Source: Bacillota bacterium (GTDB lineage: Bacteria > Bacillota > Clostridia > Acetivibrionales > DSM-2933). Taken from it: a DNA stretch of 9,497 nucleotides. The notes under the pieces were generated by a model. That model was not told the DNA's origin. It worked only from the letters and a program-made list of their open reading frames with translations, and did not search any database. Numbering within the stretch: the stretch's first letter is position 1; every line of letters starts with the position of its first letter. The DNA lies in assembly GCA_030705945.1 (NCBI GenBank), contig JAUZPS010000148.1, positions 1-9,497 of the forward strand, read 5' to 3'. Position numbers and translations under genes: made by a program. Positions 6,201 to 9,497 of the stretch are shown here, in pieces.

Positions 6201-9199
6201 GCGCATATCTACTGCGAGAATATCCAGAGAAAGTTAATCTCTTTTATTCATACAATCTTGAGAAGGAAGACATGGTGGAGCCTGGTTCCAGTGAATTTTC
6301 TGAATTGGAAGTTCTTTCTACCCCCGGATATCAATATAAAAGCTGCTCTCTGCCGTCGGGTAAGGATGACGGGAACAGTACTGACGTGAAATGCAAGGAG
6401 CCTGTAGCTATCATCGGTGTTTACGGAATATTCCCTGGCGCAAAAAATCTTGTGGAATTCTGGGATAATTTGCAGTCGGGTAAGGATTCAGTCATAGAAA
6501 TACCTCCAGACCGCTGGGACTGGAGAGAATATTTCTCGGAGAACCCTTCGGAGGAATACAAGTCTTACTCGAAATGGGCAGGGTTTATTGAGGATATAGA
6601 TACATTTGATGCAGGTTTTTACAACATATCGCCGAGGGAAGCTGAGATTATGGACCCGCAGCAAAGAATGCTTATTGAAGGCGCATGGAAAGCAATTGAA
6701 GATGCGGGCTATAAGGCTTCGGAACTATCGGAGAAAAATGTAGGAGTATTTATAGGCGCCTCATTCAATGACTATAACAAGTTTCTTGATCATCTGGAAT
6801 ACATACCACCTCAGATTGCTACAGGGAATGCCCAGAACATGCTGGCTAACAGGCTTTCATTCCTCTTTAATCTGAGAGGCCCCAGTGAAACCATAAACAC
6901 CGCTTGCTCCAGCAGCTTGATAGCGATACACAGGGCCGTGAAATCTATCAGAGACGGAGAAAGCGAAATGGCTGTGGCAGGGGGAGTGAATCTGATCCTT
7001 TCTCCCTACAACCATATTCTAGCCAGCAAAATGGGGATGCTTTCACCTGACGGCAGATGCAAGGCATTTGACAAGAGCGCAAACGGATTTGTAAAGGGTG
7101 AGGGAATAGGCATCATCCTGTTAAAACCATTAAGCAGAGCAGTGGAAGATAATGACCATATATATGCAGTAATCAAGGGAAGCGCCGAAAATCACGGAGG
7201 TAGGGCCAATTCACTTACGGCCCCGAATTCTGAAGCCCAGGCGGAGCTCATTAAGGCTGCATTTGAAGACGCAAAAATAGGGCCTGAAACCGTTACATAT
7301 ATAGAGACCCACGGGACGGGGACACAGTTGGGTGACCCTGTGGAGGTGGAGGGATTAAAAAAGGCTTTCAATGAAGTGTACAAGAAAACAGGGAGCAAAA
7401 AACCTGCCTCTCCATATTGTGGTTTGGGCTCGGTTAAGACCAACATAGGCCATTTGGAGCCTGCTTCTGGAATTGCAGGGCTGCTGAAGGTGGTCATGGC
7501 TATGAAGCATAAAAAGCTGGCGGGCAATTTGCATTTTAAAGAAATAAATCCATATCTCAATATCAGCGGGACTCCGTTTTATATTGTAGACAGCGCCGGA
7601 CCATGGAAAAATATCACAGACGACATGGGGAATATAATACCACTGCGGGCAGGAGTAAGCTCATTCGGATTTGGAGGCGCTAATGCCCATGTACTGCTGG
7701 AAGAGTACAGGGAAAAGAGGAACGGGGGCTCCAACAGGTACAAAGGCCCATATCTGTTTGTATTTTCGGCAAAGGATGAAGTGAGGCTCAAGGAACATGT
7801 TTCAAACATGACATCATTTTTGGGAAGCCATACCGGTTCTGGTGATGGCGCCGGAGATGCGGTGGACATTGCGTACACCCTGCAAACCGGTCGTGAGGAG
7901 ATGGAGGAGCGCTTGGCAGTGGTTGCGGGTACTGTGGATGAGTTAAGGAGTATTCTACTGGATTACTGTGTGAATCAGACTGCCTGTTCCGGCCTATTCA
8001 GGGGAAATGCCCGTGAAGGTGGAGCAAATCGGCCAAATGACTGTCTGACGAAGGAAGGATTTTCAGCCGGGAGAAGCCTTGAAGAAATGGCGCGAATATG
8101 GACTTCTGGAGGAGAAGTTGACTGGAAGCTGCTGTATGATGAAGGACTGCCAAAGCATGTACCGCTTCCGACATATCCGTTTTCAAGAGACAGGTACTGG
8201 TTACCTGGGCAGCATTTAAAAGACAGCTTATGGAGAAATACACAGGGTATTCCCAAGCTTCATCCCATCATTGACAGAAATGAATCCACACTGAAAGAGC
8301 AAAAGTACTCGAAAAGGCTTACCGGCAGTGAATTCTATATGTCGGACCATATAATACAGGGAAGAAAAACATTGCCTGGGGTTGCATACCTTGAGATGGT
8401 CAGAGCGGCTGGAGAACTTGCAATGGAATCCAGGGCGCAAAAGATCAGGAATGTCATGTGGGCCTTGCCCATTGATATGGAAGAGGGCCATGTGGATGTG
8501 TATGTCACGCTGTACCCTGAAAAAGATTCTGTAGAGTTTGAGGTTGGGACAACAGGGACGGACAAAACCGTATGCGCAGGCGGGAGAATTACATTTGATA
8601 CCGGCTCCGGGCCATTGCCCATGGAGGAACGGATAGATATTGAAGCCATAAGGACACGCTGTAATGTTTCGATAGACACAGCATGGATATACAAGGGCTA
8701 TAAGGACGCAGGGCTTGAATACGGCCCAGCCTTCAGGACAATGATGGATTTGAGGACGGGAGATGCCGAAGCCTTATCATGCCTTGTTCTGCCTGAAAAA
8801 GTGAGGGCTGAGTTCCATGAATTCGTACTTCATCCGTCACTAATGGACGGGACTTTTCAGACTGTATCAGGGATGGCTTGGGCTGAAGACGTACAATCCG
8901 GACAGCTCTACCTGCCCTTCGCGCTTGGCGAAGTGGAAATACTCAAGCCATTGAAGGAAAAGTGTTATGCATATGTAAGACAGGTCAGAGATTCCAATGC
9001 TGGCGCGGCGGGAGTTAAGAAGTTCCACATTGATATTGTGGATGAATCCGGATTAATACTGGTCAAAATGAAGAACTTTTCGGCAAGGGCGTTCAGAAAA
9101 GGCATTGAAGGAGCGGATATGCTGGACATATTCAGAAAGCTTCAACGGGGAGAAATGGATGCCCACGAAGTTAAAGATCTGATGAGGGGTGCATTATGA
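2..9199 (+). CDS. trans-AT modular polyketide synthase, partial at 5' end
   Basis: Cytoplasmic multimodular type I PKS subunit that extends and processes an ACP-bound acyl chain. The visible part has about 3,065 codons and no internal stop. Domain order is DH (tail only), KR, ACP, KS, linker with an inserted ACP-like domain, KR, ACP, KS, linker, DH and a docking tail. The frame is open to the left edge, and the ATG at 35 falls within a DH fold. The true start therefore lies upstream and that ATG is internal. Neither KS is followed by an acyltransferase: no GHSxG motif is present, and both linkers run through a short flanking subdomain to a YPF...W motif, as in trans-AT systems. The stop TGA at 9197-9199 overlaps the start of the next PKS gene, so the two are co-transcribed and probably translationally coupled. 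Family assignment is very secure; the product is unknown. Confidence 0.98.
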   Translation, partial: VGIGLENENSEMTYIPFSMEDLEIFQPLTEVCYAHTVIVSKNMSMGLIKCEITLINENGEKMVCIRGLAAKLLGKKKENSEFEELIYYRPIWEKTSPRLEDIGQQMLECSMMKDLGTILLFDDTEELYENIGMLLESVGLKPERIILVKPGSCYGKESEHTYSIRPDCDEDYLKLFTVLGDEGTLPRTVLHLWSLRKGRVDYTEASDLRRFVENFDEAQDFGLYSMLYIFQSAAKVDRDLKIQCLFLFPGLLESPSLGQEALSGFARSIKTVNHRFELVNVKVDGSSKDYLSLSKIIINELVFRNNSHGAEICYCGEERYMRVIQRLEGFPGPRERKELPFRHGGVYIITGGAGGLGFIFSKYLAQNYSARLILMGRSELNEEIGRKLEEIVGLGAEVSYFQGDVSSFEQVENVIQEIKEKYGGLNGIIHSAGNARDFDIINASREEFKEALLPKIYGTMNLDMATRDENMDVFIMFSSISSQLGDFGVCNYATGNTFMDRFALLREQLVLQGKRKGRSISIGWPLWNEGGFKLDNDKGAMYFEYSGMRSIGEEAGLKAFDAILGMDFPHVIIASGDVNRINRILLQDRSHCEKAQAPDCSEAVKTIEATAAGEELMEEVLFKESEQYLKELLSKVINLPVNKIDSKAALEQYGINSVMIMELNGLMEKDFESLPRTLLFEYDNLHKLASYFVQNHPDRIRELRGLNKVEPMKVESNKSLDRQNWPSAINERFQPFRKQDARCYPEQDTQKSGEIAIIGISGRYPMAKNLDEYWKNLRSGRDCITEIPKERWDYTKYFDPEKGKKGKMYTKWGGFIEGVDQFDPLFFNLSPREAETLDPQERLFMETAWHVVEDAGYTRSALSQSRVGVFVGAMYAHYQLIGVGENENAYVNSSLMFSIANRVSYFMNFNGPSLTLDTACSSALEAVRIACQNISDGVCDMAIAGGVNLSLHPNKYIFLCQPNLLSTDGRCRSFGAGGDGYVPGEGVGAILLKPLKKAEMDGDRIYAVVKAASVNHGGKTNGYTVPNPNAQAELILDSLKKSNIDARTISYIEAHGTGTSLGDPIEITGLTKAFREYTDKTQFCSIGSAKSNIGHLEAASGVAGITKVILQMKRKEFAPSLHSRILNPNIHFESSPFYVQQELADWNKPVISENGKEMVYPRRAGISGFGAGGTNVHIILEEYESTGLPDAHADVSPCVIILSAKNENRLKEYAKDMVNFLEENTEDNVDRIPDAGVPDRLRQDISGIASQILGIEAGDVSLSEGMLELGFDPFTLAEFTDRINKKLGIGITPDIFSGNITLEFLCRTLWENCGTDLIEYHKTCSPATSSKTGISRAYRLMDIAYTLQVGREVMEERLALVAASVEELIFKLQRYILGEEQGEDLFTGNIKREGLNSGLLSEGEEGRRFIESIVNGKKLSTMARLWATGVEIDWRLLYEGKTPKRIGLPVYPFEKERCWIRTEAVASKTDTLKTDTPVMGCYRYQWEYAGTGSEDTSRGLSGNFLIFAGEEDIFEAVRQRLQVEGRDLRIICVKPGQYYKKTEGFIYEIRPECFEDYIALFKDLQMQEILPTGIIYLWSYEDRPGKISEYVGACIPGEGALESYLRMGVYSVFNILHALDEAKIKTIERIMAVYRPHKDENNPFFEALSGYTKSLKMIWPNTAFYTLELCNINNPAEAARLIKKEIQSKVDSEIKYDGSQRLMKRFFLLPETQPAEIRPKIRGTYLITGGCGSLGMIFARYLAGSYQARLVLTGRSGMDSQKKEMIKELEKLGSEVLYIKADSGSRDDMKAVVKRINDVFGELNGVIHSAGRMDDKSLLMKEKADFKAILDSKIWGTVLLDEVTKDEPLDFFVLFSSVSAILGDFGQCDYAIGNRFMDGYADLREVLQVRGKRRGRTVSINWPLWKDGGMHGNKEGESFYLQSSGMAYLETRDGIKAFEQILSCSYSKVLVMVCEKNRVSKLLGMQSENIVVSGEMGPANIGKVGARALLKNTDGIPTEKKLETEIRNIASEILRVAPERMDVKENIGNYGFDSISLKELGSKLGEIFGIEVAPTVFFAHTTIQSIGAYLLREYPEKVNLFYSYNLEKEDMVEPGSSEFSELEVLSTPGYQYKSCSLPSGKDDGNSTDVKCKEPVAIIGVYGIFPGAKNLVEFWDNLQSGKDSVIEIPPDRWDWREYFSENPSEEYKSYSKWAGFIEDIDTFDAGFYNISPREAEIMDPQQRMLIEGAWKAIEDAGYKASELSEKNVGVFIGASFNDYNKFLDHLEYIPPQIATGNAQNMLANRLSFLFNLRGPSETINTACSSSLIAIHRAVKSIRDGESEMAVAGGVNLILSPYNHILASKMGMLSPDGRCKAFDKSANGFVKGEGIGIILLKPLSRAVEDNDHIYAVIKGSAENHGGRANSLTAPNSEAQAELIKAAFEDAKIGPETVTYIETHGTGTQLGDPVEVEGLKKAFNEVYKKTGSKKPASPYCGLGSVKTNIGHLEPASGIAGLLKVVMAMKHKKLAGNLHFKEINPYLNISGTPFYIVDSAGPWKNITDDMGNIIPLRAGVSSFGFGGANAHVLLEEYREKRNGGSNRYKGPYLFVFSAKDEVRLKEHVSNMTSFLGSHTGSGDGAGDAVDIAYTLQTGREEMEERLAVVAGTVDELRSILLDYCVNQTACSGLFRGNAREGGANRPNDCLTKEGFSAGRSLEEMARIWTSGGEVDWKLLYDEGLPKHVPLPTYPFSRDRYWLPGQHLKDSLWRNTQGIPKLHPIIDRNESTLKEQKYSKRLTGSEFYMSDHIIQGRKTLPGVAYLEMVRAAGELAMESRAQKIRNVMWALPIDMEEGHVDVYVTLYPEKDSVEFEVGTTGTDKTVCAGGRITFDTGSGPLPMEERIDIEAIRTRCNVSIDTAWIYKGYKDAGLEYGPAFRTMMDLRTGDAEALSCLVLPEKVRAEFHEFVLHPSLMDGTFQTVSGMAWAEDVQSGQLYLPFALGEVEILKPLKEKCYAYVRQVRDSNAGAAGVKKFHIDIVDESGLILVKMKNFSARAFRKGIEGADMLDIFRKLQRGEMDAHEVKDLMRGAL
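251..1759 (+). other. KR1 ketoreductase domain
   Basis: NADPH-dependent reduction of the beta-ketoacyl chain on ACP1 to a beta-hydroxyl. The N-terminal half (about residues 73-330) is the degenerate structural subdomain and begins at YYRPIWEK. The catalytic Rossmann half follows, with the cofactor loop TGGAGGLG at residues 339-346. The active-site set is complete: Lys444, Ser468 (in FSSIS), Tyr481 and Asn485 (NYATGN), with the usual Ser-Tyr spacing of 13. The stereochemistry motif after HSAG reads N-A-R-D. It keeps the final Asp (426) of the B-type LDD signature but not the rest. No A-type Trp is seen eight residues before Tyr481. A D-configured alcohol is therefore the better guess, but not a strong one. 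Confidence 0.95.
1877..2098 (+). other. ACP1 acyl carrier protein domain
   Basis: Carrier domain that holds the growing chain on a phosphopantetheine arm. It begins near EQYLKELLSKV. The attachment serine is Ser646 (TCT at 1970-1972) in the motif GINS, where most carriers have GxDS, so Asp is replaced by Asn. The helix II/III region with LPRTLLFEYDNLHKLASYF is typical of ACPs that sit in front of a KS in trans-AT systems. It lies between KR1 and KS1 and passes its chain to KS1. A low-complexity, polar linker (about 2099-2260) joins it to KS1. Confidence 0.93.
2261..3550 (+). other. KS1 ketosynthase domain, full catalytic triad
   Basis: Beta-ketoacyl synthase that takes the chain from ACP1 and condenses it with a malonyl unit on ACP2. 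It spans residues 743-1172, about 430 residues, normal for a PKS KS. It opens with IAIIGISGRYP and closes with GISGFGAGGTNVHIILEEY. Catalytic Cys909 lies in DTACSSAL, His1044 in EAHGTGT and His1084 in NIGHLEAASG, so the Cys-His-His triad is complete. NHGGKTNGYTVPNPNAQ is the usual trans-AT sequence in this region. From the upstream DH-KR-ACP order, its incoming substrate is probably an alpha,beta-unsaturated acyl group (inference). No AT follows it. Confidence 0.98.
3722..3967 (+). other. ACP-like domain inserted in KS1 linker, Ser replaced by Pro
   Basis: About 82 residues that read as a carrier-protein fold: a first helix (LRQDISGIASQILGI), an acidic loop, the helix II start LGFDPFTLAEFTDRINKKLGI, then TPDIFSGNITLEFLCRTL. 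It resembles ACP2 of the same protein (YGFDSISLKELGSKLGEIFGI, APTVFFAHTTIQSIGAYL). The residue at the phosphopantetheine site is Pro1262 (CCT at 3818-3820), so the domain should not be modified by a phosphopantetheinyl transferase. The reading frame through it is intact and its hydrophobic pattern is preserved. It sits between the two halves of the KS1 flanking subdomain, not after a catalytic domain. The role is unknown; a structural or docking role is one possibility. Confidence 0.8.
4403..4429 (+). repeat. short KTDT tandem motif in interdomain tether
   Basis: The peptide KTDTLKTDT occurs just before KR2, with KTDT encoded at 4403-4414 and again at 4418-4429. The codons differ (ACC/ACC versus ACT/ACT), so it is an imperfect DNA repeat. 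It looks like a flexible tether of no catalytic role. Confidence 0.5.
4445..5896 (+). other. KR2 ketoreductase domain, B-type motif
   Basis: Reduces the beta-keto group formed by KS1 on ACP2. The structural half starts near YRYQWEY and shares the VKPG...Y.IRPE...DY...LF pattern with KR1. The Rossmann loop is TGGCGSLG at residues 1717-1724, with Ser in place of the more common second Gly, but the GxGxxG core is kept. Catalytic residues are complete: Lys1822, Ser1846 (FSSVS), Tyr1859 and Asn1863 (DYAIGN). HSAG is followed by R-M-D-D (MDD at 1802-1804), a near-perfect form of the LDD signature of B-type KRs, which predicts a D-configured beta-hydroxyl. No DH, ER or methyltransferase lies between KS1 and ACP2. 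Confidence 0.96.
6002..6235 (+). other. ACP2 acyl carrier protein domain
   Basis: Carrier domain after KR2. The attachment site is Ser2023 (TCC at 6101-6103) in a canonical GFDSISL motif. It starts near KKLETEIRNIASEIL and ends around LLREYPEKV. It belongs to a different ACP subtype from ACP1: GFDSISL...VAPTVFF versus GINSVMI...LPRTLLF. A linker of about 54 residues (6236-6397), rich in Ser, Asp and Gly, leads to KS2. Confidence 0.95.
6398..7708 (+). other. KS2 ketosynthase domain
   Basis: Second full KS, residues 2122-2558, running from VAIIGVYGIFPGA to GVSSFGFGGANAHVLLEEY. Catalytic residues are Cys2291 (NTACSSSL), His2426 (ETHGTGT) and His2473 (NIGHLEPASG), so all three are present. It differs from KS1 in several marker regions: NHGGRANSLTAPN in place of NHGGKTNGYTVPN, HLEPASG in place of HLEAASG, and a slightly longer loop before the last His. 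This suggests another substrate clade. It receives the beta-hydroxyacyl chain from ACP2. Its position in KS-KR-ACP-KS-DH|ACP fits the non-elongating KS of a type B dehydrating bimodule, but the HGTGT His often lost in such domains is retained, so condensation cannot be excluded. Confidence 0.97.
7709..8257 (+). other. post-KS2 flanking subdomain, no AT
   Basis: Ordinary trans-AT linker with the elements FSAKDEVRLKEH, DIAYTLQTGREEMEERLAV, a FRGN motif, MARIWTSGGEVDW and YPFSRDRYWL. It has no GHSxG acyltransferase motif and no ACP-like insertion. That makes it a useful internal control for the longer KS1 linker. Confidence 0.88.
8258..9100 (+). other. DH2 dehydratase domain, catalytic residues intact
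   Basis: Removes water from a beta-hydroxyacyl chain to give an alpha,beta-alkene. It spans residues 2742-3022, normal for a PKS DH. It opens at LHPIIDRNES. Catalytic His2772 lies in a complete HxxxGxxxxP motif (HIIQGRKTLP). A YGPAF motif begins at Tyr2896. Catalytic Asp2938 lies in HPSLMDGTFQ, with Gln2942 giving the DxxxQ form. All three signatures are kept, which favours an ordinary DH over an isomerising or inactive one. Its likely partner carrier is the ACP at the start of the next protein, since no ACP follows in this polypeptide. Confidence 0.96.
9113..9196 (+). other. C-terminal docking tail of the PKS subunit
   Basis: The last 28 residues after DH2 form two predicted short amphipathic helices with a Gly-Glu turn: MLDIFRKLQRG, then EMDAHEVKDLMRGAL. 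The N-terminus of the next protein has the same layout (NLDHLLEMIQNG, then EITPEEGMKLYQEF). Small helical tails at subunit ends in trans-AT PKSs are known to act as docking domains, including four-helix-bundle types. Assigning this tail to that class is an inference from position and pattern. Confidence 0.65.
9184..9189 (+). promoter_or_regulatory. ribosome binding site for the downstream PKS gene
   Basis: GAGGGG lies 6 bases before the ATG at 9196, inside the last codons of the upstream gene. It resembles the Shine-Dalgarno core and sits at good spacing. With the ATGA stop/start overlap it supports the ATG at 9196 as the true start and suggests coupled translation, which would keep the two subunits in balance. 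Confidence 0.75.
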
Positions 9200-9497
9200 A
9201 AGAAAAACTAAACTTGGACCATCTTCTTGAAATGATACAAAACGGTGAAATAACGCCTGAAGAGGGTATGAAGCTATACCAGGAGTTTCAGCAGGGAACG
9301 GAGAATACCCGTGAGCTTTTGACTCAGTATGATGACCAAAACGCTTCAAAGGCTCCGATAGAGCTGGAGACTGGTGAGACATCTGTATCCGGGCTTAGGG
9401 AGAATACCGAAACTTATTTGAAGTCAGTCCTTTCAAAGGAATTGAGAATGCCTCCCGATAGGATAAAGTCGGAGGAGACCTTTGAAAAATACGGTAT
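9196..9497 (+). CDS. polyketide synthase subunit, N-terminal fragment
   Basis: The first 100 codons of the next PKS protein, cut by the right edge. ATG at 9196 overlaps the upstream stop (ATGA) and is preceded by a good ribosome binding site. The protein begins with a helical segment (residues about 5-33) matching the tail of the upstream subunit. A polar linker follows, then the first half of an ACP from about residue 68 (TETYLKSVLSKELRMPPDRI, then EKYG). This resembles ACP1 (EQYLKELLSKVINLPVNKI, then EQYG). The attachment serine lies just past the edge. Starting with an ACP means this protein completes the module whose KS2 and DH2 are on the upstream subunit. Downstream domains are not visible. 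Confidence 0.93.
   Translation, partial: MKEKLNLDHLLEMIQNGEITPEEGMKLYQEFQQGTENTRELLTQYDDQNASKAPIELETGETSVSGLRENTETYLKSVLSKELRMPPDRIKSEETFEKYG
9208..9294 (+). other. N-terminal docking segment of downstream PKS
   Basis: Residues 5-33 (LNLDHLLEMIQNG, then EITPEEGMKLYQEFQQ) form two likely amphipathic helices around a Gly-Glu turn. Aligned without gaps to the upstream subunit's tail, they share Leu-Asp at the start, the central Gly-Glu, a Glu five residues after it, and a Leu near the end. A role in pairing the two subunits so that DH2 meets its ACP is inferred. Confidence 0.6.
9397..9497 (+). other. ACP3 carrier domain, N-terminal half
   Basis: Residues 68-100 of the downstream protein match helix I and loop I of ACP1, ending at KYG. 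The next, incomplete codon starts with AT, compatible with the Ile of a GIDS/GINS motif. The serine itself is outside the window, so activity cannot be confirmed. Confidence 0.75.

Noticed and set aside
8258..9100. DH2 as a pyran synthase or double-bond-shifting DH variant
   Set aside because: The HxxxGxxxxP, YGP and HPxxxD...Q signatures are all intact. Variants of these classes usually show changes in them, so an ordinary dehydratase is the simpler call.
9100..9196. Terminator or promoter between the two PKS genes
   Set aside because: The genes overlap by four bases, and I saw no hairpin followed by a T-run and no promoter-like boxes. They appear to be one transcript.

Overview
The window lies inside a modular polyketide synthase (PKS) operon of the trans-acyltransferase (trans-AT) type. 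Nearly all of it (2..9199, + strand) is one unbroken reading frame encoding a giant multidomain protein whose N-terminus is off the left edge. A second PKS gene starts at 9196, overlaps the first by 4 bases (ATGA), and runs off the right edge. There is no intergenic space, RNA gene, mobile element or CRISPR array. Residue numbers below count the Met codon at 35 as residue 1; this is a numbering convention, not the real start.

Domain order in the big protein: the C-terminal tail of a dehydratase (DH1), ketoreductase KR1, carrier protein ACP1, ketosynthase KS1, a post-KS flanking linker that carries an extra ACP-like domain, KR2, ACP2, KS2, an ordinary post-KS linker, DH2, and a short helical C-terminal tail. 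The next protein opens with a matching helical segment followed by the start of an ACP. No AT domain follows either KS, and both post-KS regions end in the usual YPF...W motif. Malonyl units would therefore be loaded by a stand-alone AT encoded elsewhere.

Expected chemistry, inferred from domain content: the first, partly visible module (DH1-KR1-ACP1) reduces and probably dehydrates its beta-keto group, which would give an alpha,beta-double bond. KS1-KR2-ACP2 adds an extender unit and leaves a beta-hydroxyl. KS2-DH2 is completed in trans by the ACP of the next protein, so one module is split across two polypeptides after its DH. The order KS-KR-ACP-KS-DH|ACP resembles the type B dehydrating bimodule of trans-AT PKSs, but KS2 keeps its full Cys-His-His triad, so its elongating status is open.

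The most unusual element is the ACP-like domain inserted into the flanking subdomain of KS1 (about 3722..3967). Its phosphopantetheine-attachment serine is replaced by proline (GFDP instead of GFDS), so it cannot carry a chain in the normal way. The equivalent linker after KS2 lacks it.

Organism: GC in the mid-40s percent by spot sampling, heavy use of ATA (Ile) and AGA/AGG (Arg) codons, and Bacillus/Clostridium-like trans-AT PKS sequence suggest a Bacillota bacterium, perhaps a clostridium or Paenibacillus relative. This is inference. The final polyketide cannot be named from this window.
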